In this document: piece after piece, positions 26,850 to 35,902 of the stretch | How positions within the stretch are numbered: the first letter of the stretch is position 1 | How the letters are laid out: each line of letters begins with the position of its first letter | Assembly: GCA_027859205.1 (NCBI GenBank) | Contig: JAQIBH010000151.1 | Location: forward strand, 1 to 56,968 | Origin: Bacteroidales bacterium | Lineage (GTDB): Bacteria > Bacteroidota > Bacteroidia > Bacteroidales > UBA12077 | DNA length: 56,968 bases | Direction: 5' to 3' | Program-made: the position numbers and the translations under genes | Notes under the pieces: model-generated | What the model saw: only the letters and a program-made list of their open reading frames with translations | The model's database searches: none | What the model was told of the DNA's origin: nothing

Positions 26850-27770
26850 ATGGCTTTACTTCAAGTAAAAAACATAGAGAAAAAATTCATTAATCATATT
26901 GCTTTAGATGATGTTAATGTTAACATTCCTGATAATAGTATATATGGTTTACTTGGACCTAATGGTGCAGGAAAAACAACTTTAATTAGAATAATTAACA
27001 GAATAACAGCTCCTGATAAAGGAGAAATTTTGTTAAAAGGTAGGCCTTTACAACCAGAAGATGTAAATATTATCGGTTATTTGCCGGAAGAAAGAGGACT
27101 TTACCGAAAGATGAAAGTTGGTGAACAAGCTTTATATTTAGCAAGACTAAAGGGATTATCGAAACGCGATGCGCTTAAGAAATTAAAATATTGGTTCGAT
27201 AAATTCGAAATTCAAGCATGGTGGGAAAAAAAGGTTGAAGAACTTTCTAAAGGAATGGCGCAAAAAGTTCAGTTTATTACAACAATTTTACACGAGCCTG
27301 AACTTTTAATTTTTGATGAACCGTTTAGCGGATTTGATCCAATTAATGCCAAAATGTTAAAAGAAGAAATTCTTGAGTTAAAGAAAAAAGGTGCAACAAT
27401 AATTTTCTCAACGCACAATATGGAATCCGTAGAAGAACTGTGCGATCATATTACATTAATTAATAACTCAAAAAATCTTTTGGAAGGTCATATTGATGAT
27501 ATTCGTAAAGAATATAAATCTAACATTTATGAAATTTCGTTTAATGGGGAAACCGAGAAATTCGAGAAATCATTAAATCCGAATTATGAAATTATTGATA
27601 AAAAGAAAGTAAATGGAAACAATGCCGTGCGAGTAAAATTAAATCATCAAACAAACGATAACGAATTACTTTCACTTATTATTCCTGCTGTAGAAATAAT
27701 ATCATTTAAGGAACAAATACCTAGTATGAACGATATTTTTATTAAAGTAGTGAACGAACATAAAAATTAA
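26850..27770 (+). CDS. ABC transporter ATP-binding protein (NatA-like)
   Basis: ATPase subunit of 306 residues. Walker A is GPNGAGKTT (about 37-45), the signature is LSKGMAQKVQ, Walker B is LLIFDEPFSGFDP and the H-loop is STHNMES. The C-terminal 80 residues form a DUF4162-like regulatory extension. It pairs with the ABC-2 type permease 25 nt downstream. The arrangement is that of NatAB-like Na+/drug exporters, but the substrate is unknown. Confidence 0.93.
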   Translation: MALLQVKNIEKKFINHIALDDVNVNIPDNSIYGLLGPNGAGKTTLIRIINRITAPDKGEILLKGRPLQPEDVNIIGYLPEERGLYRKMKVGEQALYLARLKGLSKRDALKKLKYWFDKFEIQAWWEKKVEELSKGMAQKVQFITTILHEPELLIFDEPFSGFDPINAKMLKEEILELKKKGATIIFSTHNMESVEELCDHITLINNSKNLLEGHIDDIRKEYKSNIYEISFNGETEKFEKSLNPNYEIIDKKKVNGNNAVRVKLNHQTNDNELLSLIIPAVEIISFKEQIPSMNDIFIKVVNEHKN

Positions 27771-27795
27771 TTGGACCATTGAAACCCAACACAAA

Positions 27796-29136
27796 ATGAA
27801 TAAAATAAATTTAATAATATCCCGAGAATATCTTACAAGAGTAAAGAAGAAATCATTTATTGTTATGACCATACTTGGTCCAATTCTTTTTGCGGCAATG
27901 ATGGTTGTTCCAGCTTGGCTAGCCTCAATGGAAGATACCAACATTAAAAATATTGCTGTAATTGATGGTTCTGGCATTTTTATTAATAAAATTCCCGATA
28001 CTGATTATATAAAATTCGAATATGTACAAAATCAGAATCTTAAGAAGATTAAAGCTAATTTCTCTGAATTAAATTATTATGCTGTACTACAAGTACTTCC
28101 AAGTATAACTTATGAACCAAGTGCTGTACATTTATATTCTGAGAAACAGCCAAGTTTTTCAGTGAAATCGCATATTTCGAATGCCATGGAAAAAGAATTA
28201 AAGAACAAAAAACTTCGAGCTCATGGTATCGATGATGAAGTACTAAGATCAATTAAATCTGATGTATCCATAAGAACTATTCAATGGACCGAAGATGGAG
28301 AAGCAAAAGAAAGCTCAACAGAAGTAGCAATTATTGTAGGATATGCGAGTGGTTTCTTAATCTATTTCTTTATTTTCCTATTTGGCGCTCAAGTTATGCG
28401 AGGTGTTCTTGAAGAAAAAACAAGTCGTATTGTTGAAATCATTGTATCGTCAGTAAGACCATTCCAGTTAATGATGGGAAAAATTATTGGAATAGCCTTA
28501 GTCGGATTAACCCAATTCCTGCTTTGGACAATACTTACATTTGCATTAATCACCGGAGCTAAAACTATATTTTTCCCTGAACTCGGAACTCAAAATGCTC
28601 AAGAAGTTGTTGTCCAAGATATAATGGAAAAAGAAATAATGCCGCAGTCTGAACAAATCCCAACTCAAGATTTAGATAAAGTGGCAAGTATTTTTAACTC
28701 AATAAAAACTATTGATTTTGGAGTAATGTTTGGCTCATTTATATTTTTCTTTTTAGGTGGATTTTTATTATACGGGTCTTTATTTGCTGCTGTGGGCTCC
28801 GCCGTAGATAATGAAACAGATACGCAACAATTCATGTTGCCAATTACTATTCCACTAATACTTGGAATTTTTGTAATGATGAATGCTGTGCAATCACCTG
28901 ATAGTCCGGTTGCGTTCTGGTTCTCAATTATTCCATTTACATCGCCAATTGTAATGATGGTTCGAATACCATTTGGCGTACCGTATTGGGAACTTGCTTT
29001 ATCGATGAGTTTATTAGTTATTACATTTATTGGAACAACATGGTTAGCAGGGAAAATATATCGAACAGGAATCTTAATGTATGGTAAAAAAGTAAACTAT
29101 GCCGAATTATGGAAATGGATTCGATATAAATCATAG
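27796..29136 (+). CDS. ABC-2 type transporter permease (NatB-like)
   Basis: Permease of 446 residues: one N-terminal helix (KSFIVMTILGPILFAAMMV), a large extracytoplasmic domain (about 40-175), then a block of five or six helices starting at AIIVGYASGFLIYFFIFL. The motif VLEEKTSRIVEIIVSSVRPFQ is characteristic of NatB/ABC-2_3 permeases. Partner of the ATPase immediately upstream, same operon. A charged insert (QEVVVQDIMEKEIMPQ) lies between two later helices. Confidence 0.92.
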   Translation: MNKINLIISREYLTRVKKKSFIVMTILGPILFAAMMVVPAWLASMEDTNIKNIAVIDGSGIFINKIPDTDYIKFEYVQNQNLKKIKANFSELNYYAVLQVLPSITYEPSAVHLYSEKQPSFSVKSHISNAMEKELKNKKLRAHGIDDEVLRSIKSDVSIRTIQWTEDGEAKESSTEVAIIVGYASGFLIYFFIFLFGAQVMRGVLEEKTSRIVEIIVSSVRPFQLMMGKIIGIALVGLTQFLLWTILTFALITGAKTIFFPELGTQNAQEVVVQDIMEKEIMPQSEQIPTQDLDKVASIFNSIKTIDFGVMFGSFIFFFLGGFLLYGSLFAAVGSAVDNETDTQQFMLPITIPLILGIFVMMNAVQSPDSPVAFWFSIIPFTSPIVMMVRIPFGVPYWELALSMSLLVITFIGTTWLAGKIYRTGILMYGKKVNYAELWKWIRYKS

Positions 29137-29168
29137 AAATTGACACGAATTTCGATAAAAGGTATTTA

Positions 29169-29269
29169 AACCCCCAAGCCGCTAGAGCGGCTAGGTGGTT
29201 AACTGATATTCAATAAATCAAAATATTATTAATCCGTTCTATAAGCGATTCAACTATTAAAGTTGAATC
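29169..29269. repeat. Two-hairpin palindromic element, possible mobile-element relic
   Basis: Hairpin 1 spans 29169-29200: core AGCCGC-TAGA-GCGGCT (29177-29192), extended outward to 14 of 16 paired positions. Hairpin 2 is GATTCAACT (29247-29255) with its complement at 29261-29269 and a 5-nt loop. A GC-richer tail follows to about 29296. The pair is too far from T-tracts to be simple terminators and resembles the subterminal palindromes left by IS200/IS605 or REP-type transposases. No transposase is present. Confidence 0.55.
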
Positions 29270-29363
29270 CAGGCTGGCAAGCTCGTGCGGTATCAGTATT
29301 TAATAAAATCAGATTCTAATACGAATATTTACAAATAAAACTCTACTTAGATTTTATTATTTC

Positions 29364-29396
29364 AAAACTATCTGTTTACTTAGCAGATAGTTTTTT
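29364..29396 (+). terminator. Intrinsic terminator before ppx
   Basis: Perfect 11-bp stem AAAACTATCTG (29364-29374) with its complement at 29384-29394, a 9-nt loop and a T-run. It ends the upstream ABC operon only 20 nt before the ppx ATG. Confidence 0.85.
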
Positions 29397-29416
29397 ATTT
29401 TAACAAAAATAATTTT

Positions 29417-30346
29417 ATGCGATTAGCCATTATTGATATGGGGACCAATACTTTTAACTTATTAATTGTTGAAACATCTGAAGACAAACAATTCAAAATT
29501 CTATTTAAAGGTAAGGCAGGGGTTAAACTTGGTAAAGGAGGAATCAATAGTAGCATTATAACTCCCGAAGCTTTTGATCGAGGTATAAAAGCCATTGAAA
29601 AACATATATCAGACATTGAGAAATTTAATGTTGATAAAATAATTGCAACTGCAACTTCCGGAATTAGAAGCACGGACAATGGTCAAGAATTTGTTGAAAC
29701 AATTGAAAATAAATTCAAATTGAAAGTAAAAATAATTTCCGGAGATGAGGAAGCAGACCTAATTTATAGAGGTGTAAAACAAGCAATAAAATTCAATAAT
29801 GAAAACACCTTAATTCTTGATATTGGCGGTGGAAGTAATGAATTTATTATTGCTAACAATAATGGTTTACTATGGAAACACAGCTTTAATTTGGGGATTG
29901 CCAGACTTTTAGATAAGTTTAATCCTTCGGACCCAATTACGACAGAGGAAATTAAAAAAGCAGAAGAATATATTGATTCTGAGTTACGTGTTTTATATGA
30001 TGCTATAAAAACGTATCAGCCAAAAAGACTTATTGGATGTTCCGGAACATTTAATTCATTTCGGTCTATAATTATTGCCAAAAACGGAGGTATCTCTAAA
30101 GAAATAAAAAATAGTAACTCCTATCCTATTAATCTAAAAGATTATGCACTTTTACACCAGGAACTATTAAATTCTACGCTCGAAGAACGCAAAAACATGA
30201 AAGGACTTGAACCTGTTCGCATAGAAATGATTGTTCTGGCAAGTATTTTTGTTAATTTTATCATTAATAAATTAAACGTAGATTCATTAACTCAATCAGC
30301 TTTTGCAATTAAAGAAGGCTTAGTTAATAAAATATTAAACAGCTAA
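29417..30346 (+). CDS. ppx: Ppx/GppA family phosphatase
   Basis: Exopolyphosphatase/guanosine pentaphosphatase family protein of 309 residues with the actin-like ATPase fold. N-terminal IIDMGTNTFNLLIVE is the first phosphate loop, SGDEEADLIYRGV the middle block, and LILDIGGGSNEFI the second phosphate loop. It is the short two-domain form common in Bacteroidota, lacking the C-terminal HD-like region of E. coli Ppx. The role is polyphosphate or pppGpp turnover in the cytosol, and which is not decidable here. Lies 10 nt upstream of a sigma-54-type response regulator gene. Confidence 0.9.
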   Translation: MRLAIIDMGTNTFNLLIVETSEDKQFKILFKGKAGVKLGKGGINSSIITPEAFDRGIKAIEKHISDIEKFNVDKIIATATSGIRSTDNGQEFVETIENKFKLKVKIISGDEEADLIYRGVKQAIKFNNENTLILDIGGGSNEFIIANNNGLLWKHSFNLGIARLLDKFNPSDPITTEEIKKAEEYIDSELRVLYDAIKTYQPKRLIGCSGTFNSFRSIIIAKNGGISKEIKNSNSYPINLKDYALLHQELLNSTLEERKNMKGLEPVRIEMIVLASIFVNFIINKLNVDSLTQSAFAIKEGLVNKILNS

Positions 30347-30356
30347 AATATAAACT

Positions 30357-31523
30357 ATGGCTAAAATTCTAGTTATCGACGATGAACAAAGTATACGAGA
30401 TACTTTAAAAGAAATTTTGGAATACGAAGATCATAAAGTTGATATTGCAGCAGATGGAGATGAAGGTTTAGAACTCTTTAAAAAAAATAAATACGAGATT
30501 GTATTATTGGATATTAAAATGTCTAAGAAAGATGGTATTGAAGTTCTGGAAGATTTATCTGAACTTGCAACTGACGTGCCTATAGTAATGATTTCTGGGC
30601 ATGGGAATATTGATACAGCTGTTGAATCGATAAAAAAAGGTGCATACGATTTTATTGAAAAACCACTAGATTTAAATCGCCTTTTAGTTACAATTCGAAA
30701 TGCAATGGACAAAACTTCTTTGATAAAAGAAACAAAGACTTTAAAACGTCAGGTTACAAAAACTTTTGATATTGTTGGAGAATCGGAGCCAATAAAACAG
30801 GTAACCAACATGATTGAGAAAGTTGCTCCAACAGATGCCAGAGTTTTAATAACTGGGCCCAACGGATCAGGAAAAGAACTTGTTGCCCGATGGTTACATG
30901 AGAAGAGCAGCAGGTTTGAATTCCCTTTTATTGAGGTTAATTGTGCTGCGATACCGTCAGAATTAATAGAAAGTGAACTTTTTGGACACGAAAAAGGAGC
31001 ATTTACATCGGCCCATAAACAACGAAAAGGTAAATTTGAACAAGCACATACTGGCACTATTTTCCTTGATGAGATTGGAGACATGAGCCTAAACGCTCAA
31101 GCTAAAGTTTTAAAAGCACTGGAAGAAAAGAAAGTTTCAAGAGTTGGAAGCGATAAAGAAATTAATGTTGATGTACGAATTATTGCTGCTACAAATAAGA
31201 ATCTTAAAGAAGAAATAAAAAACAATAATTTCCGTGAAGATCTTTATCACAGATTAAGTGTGATACTCATTCCTGTTCCGGGATTAAATGAAAGAGAAGA
31301 AGACATTCCTCTTCTGGCAAATCATTTTAACGAATTAATCTGTACTGATTATGGTGTTCCCAAAAAGGATATTAAAGATGATGCCATTGAAGAATTGAAA
31401 AAAATAAATTGGACAGGAAATATTCGAGAATTTAGGAATGTTCTAGAACGATTAATTATTTTATGTGAAAAAGAAATTACAGGAAATGATGTTATTACAT
31501 TTGCACAACCAATCTCTAAATAA
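30357..31523 (+). CDS. Sigma-54-type response regulator lacking a DNA-binding domain
   Basis: NtrC-family protein of 388 residues. Receiver domain (1-120) with Asp8/Asp9, phospho-acceptor Asp52 in LLDIKM and Lys in FIEKPLDL. AAA+ domain (about 140-375) with Walker A-like GPNGSGKE, Walker B FLDEIGD, and FREDLYHRLSV plus NIREFRN sensor segments. The RNA-polymerase contact loop reads GAFTSA (214-219) rather than the canonical GAFTGA. The protein ends 13 residues after the AAA+ lid, so the usual Fis-type helix-turn-helix is absent and the stop at 31521-31523 looks genuine. It may activate sigma-54 from solution, or act through partners. Probably co-transcribed with ppx. Confidence 0.88.
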   Translation: MAKILVIDDEQSIRDTLKEILEYEDHKVDIAADGDEGLELFKKNKYEIVLLDIKMSKKDGIEVLEDLSELATDVPIVMISGHGNIDTAVESIKKGAYDFIEKPLDLNRLLVTIRNAMDKTSLIKETKTLKRQVTKTFDIVGESEPIKQVTNMIEKVAPTDARVLITGPNGSGKELVARWLHEKSSRFEFPFIEVNCAAIPSELIESELFGHEKGAFTSAHKQRKGKFEQAHTGTIFLDEIGDMSLNAQAKVLKALEEKKVSRVGSDKEINVDVRIIAATNKNLKEEIKNNNFREDLYHRLSVILIPVPGLNEREEDIPLLANHFNELICTDYGVPKKDIKDDAIEELKKINWTGNIREFRNVLERLIILCEKEITGNDVITFAQPISK

Positions 31524-31532
31524 TTTATAATG

Positions 31533-31601
31533 TATAATTAAGAATTAATAGTTTTAAAAGAAACTGAATTCTTAATTTTTAATTTTCAATTCTTAATTAT
31601 A
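31533..31601. repeat. AT-rich inverted-repeat element
   Basis: Perfect 14-bp inverted repeat TATAATTAAGAATT (31533-31546) and its complement (31588-31601). The right arm's AATTCTTAATT core is repeated directly at 31567-31577. It fills the whole gap between the regulator and aspA. It looks like a small dispersed repeat; a terminator is less likely because no T-run follows. Confidence 0.6.
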
Positions 31602-31608
31602 TAAGAAA

Positions 31609-33054
31609 ATGGCACGCATAGAAAAAGATTTTTTAGGAGAAAAACGAATAAATAAAAATGAATTATTTGGAATTCATTCGCTTAGAGCGTGCGATAATTT
31701 CCCTGATAAAACACCTTTTCATATCGAATGGTACAAAGCTATAGGTTTAACAAAACTAGCTTGTTACATGACCTATGAAAATTTTAAATCTGCAGCTTTA
31801 GAAAAACATCCTAAAAATGATCTTCCTATAAACTTCTTTGATGAATCTATAATTACAGCTTTAATTGAATCGGCTGAAGAAGTTGCTGAGGGTAAATATT
31901 TTAATTATTTTATTGTTCCAGCTATACAAGGTGGTGCTGGGACAAGTATTAACATGAATGTAAATGAAATTATTGCTAACGAAGCTTTAACAAAGTTAGA
32001 TCACCATCCGGGAGAATACGATATTATTGATCCAATTGAACATGCAAATATTTACCAATCAACAAATGATGTTATTCCAACATCTCTAAAACTTGCAACA
32101 ATAAAATTATTAGTTGAACTCGAAGAAAAAATTAATGATCTGCGATTTGATATAGAAGCTATAGAAAATAAAAGCAGGAATACATTACGCATTGGATATA
32201 CTCAAATGCAAGAAGCAGTGCCTTCATCATATGCTATGCTATTTAGTTCGTACAATGAAGCTTTATCGCGTGATTGGTGGCGAGTATCTAAATGCTTCGA
32301 ACGAATAAAGGTTGTTAATTTGGGAGGAAGTGCAATTGGCACTGGAATATCTGTTCCTCAGTTTTTCATTATGGAAGTTGTACCAACTCTACAAAAACTA
32401 ACAAATTTGCCAATTACCCGAAGTGAAAATATGCCAGATGCGACAAGTAATATGGACTCATTAGTTGAGGTACATGCGATACTAAAATCTCATGCTGTAA
32501 ATCTTGAGAAAATGGTTTCCGATATTCGCTTACTGTCATCTGATATTAATGGATCATCAGAACTTAGTCTACCTCAAAAGCAAGTCGGAAGTTCAATTAT
32601 GCCAGGGAAAGTAAATCCTGTAATTCCTGAATTTGTAATAAGTGTAGCACACAAAATTTATGCAAATGACACATTAATAACATCATTAAGTGCACAAGGT
32701 TGCCTCGATTTAAATGCTTATTTACCAGTTATTGGCAATGCTTTACTTGAAAGTATAAAGCTGTTAATTGCTGCTGATGAAACTTTAAAAGAGAACTTAT
32801 TCAAGGGTATTGAAATTAATAATGACACTTCTGAAGATAAATTATATCATAGTCCTGCAATTACAACTGCATTAAGCCCTTATATTGGATATAATAATGC
32901 TGCTATACTTGCTAAGGAAATGAAAAAAAGCGGGAAAGATATTTTTCGGGTTAATAGTAAGTTAAATCTTATTGAGCCTGAAAAACTTGAAAAAATCTTA
33001 GCCCCACAAAATTTGTTAAAAATGGGATTTACATTGAATGATATTACAGAATGA
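31609..33054 (+). CDS. aspA: Aspartate ammonia-lyase (aspartase)
   Basis: Fumarase/aspartase superfamily enzyme of 481 residues that splits L-aspartate into fumarate and ammonia. GTSINMNVNEIIAN, the HANIYQSTNDVIPTSL substrate segment, and the flexible active-site loop GSSIMPGKVNPVIPE are all present. The last favours aspartase over fumarase or argininosuccinate lyase. Length is normal. It could feed fumarate respiration or, given hydF two genes away, supply ammonia. aspA-like genes accompany hydrogenase-maturation genes in several anaerobes. The glycosyltransferase gene follows 25 nt downstream. Confidence 0.88.
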   Translation: MARIEKDFLGEKRINKNELFGIHSLRACDNFPDKTPFHIEWYKAIGLTKLACYMTYENFKSAALEKHPKNDLPINFFDESIITALIESAEEVAEGKYFNYFIVPAIQGGAGTSINMNVNEIIANEALTKLDHHPGEYDIIDPIEHANIYQSTNDVIPTSLKLATIKLLVELEEKINDLRFDIEAIENKSRNTLRIGYTQMQEAVPSSYAMLFSSYNEALSRDWWRVSKCFERIKVVNLGGSAIGTGISVPQFFIMEVVPTLQKLTNLPITRSENMPDATSNMDSLVEVHAILKSHAVNLEKMVSDIRLLSSDINGSSELSLPQKQVGSSIMPGKVNPVIPEFVISVAHKIYANDTLITSLSAQGCLDLNAYLPVIGNALLESIKLLIAADETLKENLFKGIEINNDTSEDKLYHSPAITTALSPYIGYNNAAILAKEMKKSGKDIFRVNSKLNLIEPEKLEKILAPQNLLKMGFTLNDITE

Positions 33055-33079
33055 TTTTCATTCATATTTCAGAATTAAT

Positions 33080-34624
33080 ATGAAATATTTCAACAAACTA
33101 AATACACCTTGGATTCAGAATTCAATATATCTATTATTGCTTATATTTTTATTCCACTTTTTAGGGCTCAACAAAATATTTTTTACAGGCCCTCAAGGCA
33201 TTCATTTCATGAGACAAACTGACAGCTTGTCTTTTGCATCAAACTATTTTAACGATGGCTTTAATTTTTTTAACCCTAAATTATTTAATCTAAAAAATAT
33301 AGATGGGAAAGCAGCATGTGAATTCCCAATAACATACTATCTTACAGCCTTGCTCTATTCTGTTGTTGGGAAGCATCTTTTCATACAAAAGCTAATACAC
33401 TTGATCATTGCATATTACGGAGCCTATTGCATTTTCAAACTTTCCAATATTATTTTAAAAGATTTTTTTTACGCAATTTCTGTAAGCTTAATAGTTTTCA
33501 CTTCAACGGTTTTCAATTATTATTCATTCAATTACTTACCCGATATACCTGCACTCGGCTTTGTTTTTTCTGGTTGGTATTTTATTTATAAGTACCAAAT
33601 CAACAATAAAAATCGAACTCTCATTCTAAGCTTTCTATTCTTTACATTGAGTGGACTTATAAAAGTCACTTATTTAATTAATCCAATAGCTATTATTATA
33701 ATTTCTCTAATATCCCTTAGCTTTTATCGACAAGATCCACTTGTATACAATAGTAAAAAAATAGCTATTTCTGGCGTAATTGGAATTACTGTTGTGATTT
33801 TATGGAATATTTACATTTTAAATTATAACGATCTTTATAATTCAAGCTCATTCAACACTAAAGCACTTCCAATTTGGAATTTAACTCAAGAAAAAATAGC
33901 ATCTGTTTGGGATATTATTACCAATTATTGGTATAGCAATTATTTTTACCGACATACATTTAATCTTTTCTATATAATTTTCGCATTCCAAATCATTTTT
34001 ATTAAAAGATCTGATAAAAAATATTTTTTACAAATATTAATTCTGCTAAGTGGTAATATTGCGTATTTCATTCTATTCTATACTCAATTCAAACATCATG
34101 ATTACTATTTTCTTGCATTTTTCCCACTATTTATATTATTATTAATCTCTGGATTAAAGAAATTACAAAAAATTACAAAAAACATCAACTTACATTACGT
34201 TTTTAAAACAATAATTCTTGTAATTATTATTTTAGGAATCGATAAATCCAGATTTAAATTAACAAAACGGTTCAATAATGGTATAGATAATTATTCCAGA
34301 ACAGGCTTATTAATTCAAGCAAACACAACTGACATTAATAATTTAAATATCGACCCAAATGCTAAATTTATTGTAGCTCCCGATTTATGTCAAAATGGAG
34401 GATTGTTTTTTCTAGATAAAAAGGGGTGGAATTTGGAAAAATCAGACCATATAACTGTTGAAAATATTAATAAATATAAAAACCTAGGGGCAAATTATCT
34501 TTTATTGGCTACAGAAGATCCTGAAATTATATCCATTGGCGATTCTTTAGGTACAATAATACTAAAAGGCAATAATATCAGTATTTTTGATTTGAAAAAT
34601 GAAATTGAAACAAATCTATACTAA
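33080..34624 (+). CDS. GT39-like polytopic membrane glycosyltransferase
   Basis: Integral membrane protein of 514 residues from the ATG at 33080. A TTG start at 33038 would overlap aspA. About 11-12 hydrophobic helices are followed by a soluble C-terminal domain of roughly 110 residues (from KSRFKLTKRFNNG). The first extracytoplasmic loop contains GIHFMRQTDSLSFA, where the acidic residue matches the catalytic Asp of GT-C (GT39/ArnT-like) enzymes that use polyprenyl-phosphate sugars. Acceptor unknown: lipid A, protein or glycan. Why it sits between aspA and hydF is unclear. Confidence 0.72.
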   Translation: MKYFNKLNTPWIQNSIYLLLLIFLFHFLGLNKIFFTGPQGIHFMRQTDSLSFASNYFNDGFNFFNPKLFNLKNIDGKAACEFPITYYLTALLYSVVGKHLFIQKLIHLIIAYYGAYCIFKLSNIILKDFFYAISVSLIVFTSTVFNYYSFNYLPDIPALGFVFSGWYFIYKYQINNKNRTLILSFLFFTLSGLIKVTYLINPIAIIIISLISLSFYRQDPLVYNSKKIAISGVIGITVVILWNIYILNYNDLYNSSSFNTKALPIWNLTQEKIASVWDIITNYWYSNYFYRHTFNLFYIIFAFQIIFIKRSDKKYFLQILILLSGNIAYFILFYTQFKHHDYYFLAFFPLFILLLISGLKKLQKITKNINLHYVFKTIILVIIILGIDKSRFKLTKRFNNGIDNYSRTGLLIQANTTDINNLNIDPNAKFIVAPDLCQNGGLFFLDKKGWNLEKSDHITVENINKYKNLGANYLLLATEDPEIISIGDSLGTIILKGNNISIFDLKNEIETNLY

Positions 34625-34672
34625 ACAATAGATGTAATATAAATGTTACGCACATAATTAATTATAGGTGTC

Positions 34673-35902
34673 ATGACAAAAGGGAAAGATTCAAAACCAC
34701 ATATAGGTATTTACGGACGACGGAATAATGGTAAAAGTTCATTAATAAATCGACTTGCAGGACAGGATATTGCCATTGTTTCCGATTTCGCCGGAACAAC
34801 AACCGATCCCGTGAAAAAATCGTTTGAGATAACCGGATTTGGTCCTGTAATACTAATTGATACTGCTGGCATTGATGATTTTGGAGAGCTTGGCAAAAAG
34901 AGGATTGAAAAAACATTAGCTTCAATTAAAACAATCGATTTAGCTATTTTAGTTATAACAGAGAATACCTTTGGCGATTTTGAAAAATCACTTATTGAAG
35001 AATTTAAGAAAACCGATACTCCTTTTTTTATTGTTCATAATAAATCAGATATAAATCTGTTAGCTGATGATTCTCGAATTTCTATCATTTCACAAACCAA
35101 TGCAAAAATTATTGAGTTTGATACCATAAAAGCTGAGAACTATGAAAAACTTGTTCGCTTAATTAAAACTACAATTCCCGAATCAGCATATAAAACGCCT
35201 TCACTTGTAGGAGATTTACTTTCATATGGTGATATTGTTTTATTAATTACTCCAATAGATATTGAAGCTCCTGCCGGTAGAATGATTCTGCCTCAAGTAC
35301 AAGCCATTCGAGATATTTTGGATAATGATGCAGTAGCAATTGTTTTAAAAGAACGTGAAGTGGATGCTTTTTTACGTAAAACAAAAATTACTCCCGCACT
35401 TGCTATAACAGATAGCCAGATTTTCACAAAAGCAGATGCTTCCATTCCAAGAAATATTCCTTTAACAAGTTTTAGTATTGTATTAGCAAGATATAAAGGT
35501 GAATTTGAACATTTCTTAAAAGGAACTCCAAAAATTTCAGAGTTAAAAGACGGAGATCGTGTTCTAAGCTTAGAGTCGTGTACTCATCACGTATCCTGTG
35601 ATGATATTGGGAGAGTAAAAATACCGCGTTGGATTTCCAACTTTACAGGTAAAAAACTCGAATATGATGTTGTTTCAGGTCTTGATAATTTACCGCGTAA
35701 TATAAAAGAATATGCGCTTGTTGTCCAGTGTGGTGGTTGTGTAATTACTAGAAAACAATTAATAAATAGGTTACGTCCCGCAATTGATGCAGGAATTCCA
35801 GTGACAAATTACGGAATGGCAATTGCATATGTTCAGGGAATTTATGAACGTGCTGTAGCTCCATTTGTTAAAACAAGCCAATCATCAGTGGATTATTTAT
35901 AG
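34673..35902 (+). CDS. hydF: [FeFe]-hydrogenase H-cluster maturation GTPase HydF
   Basis: Scaffold protein of 409 residues that assembles the 2Fe subcluster delivered by HydE/HydG and passes it to the [FeFe] hydrogenase. GTPase domain: P-loop GRRNNGKSS (15-23), GTTTDPV, DTAG and NKSD. The dimerisation and cluster domains follow. Cluster ligands are visible as C303-T-H305 and C353-G-G-C356. The family's optional His before CGGC is Gln352. HydE, HydG and the hydrogenase are not in the window. Last gene of the ppx-regulator-aspA-GT-hydF series on the plus strand. Confidence 0.93.
   Translation: MTKGKDSKPHIGIYGRRNNGKSSLINRLAGQDIAIVSDFAGTTTDPVKKSFEITGFGPVILIDTAGIDDFGELGKKRIEKTLASIKTIDLAILVITENTFGDFEKSLIEEFKKTDTPFFIVHNKSDINLLADDSRISIISQTNAKIIEFDTIKAENYEKLVRLIKTTIPESAYKTPSLVGDLLSYGDIVLLITPIDIEAPAGRMILPQVQAIRDILDNDAVAIVLKEREVDAFLRKTKITPALAITDSQIFTKADASIPRNIPLTSFSIVLARYKGEFEHFLKGTPKISELKDGDRVLSLESCTHHVSCDDIGRVKIPRWISNFTGKKLEYDVVSGLDNLPRNIKEYALVVQCGGCVITRKQLINRLRPAIDAGIPVTNYGMAIAYVQGIYERAVAPFVKTSQSSVDYL

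Noticed and set aside
29417-35902. Whole ppx-regulator-aspA-GT-hydF block as a genomic island
   Set aside because: No integrase, tRNA, direct repeats or composition shift; all genes are common in anaerobic Bacteroidota.
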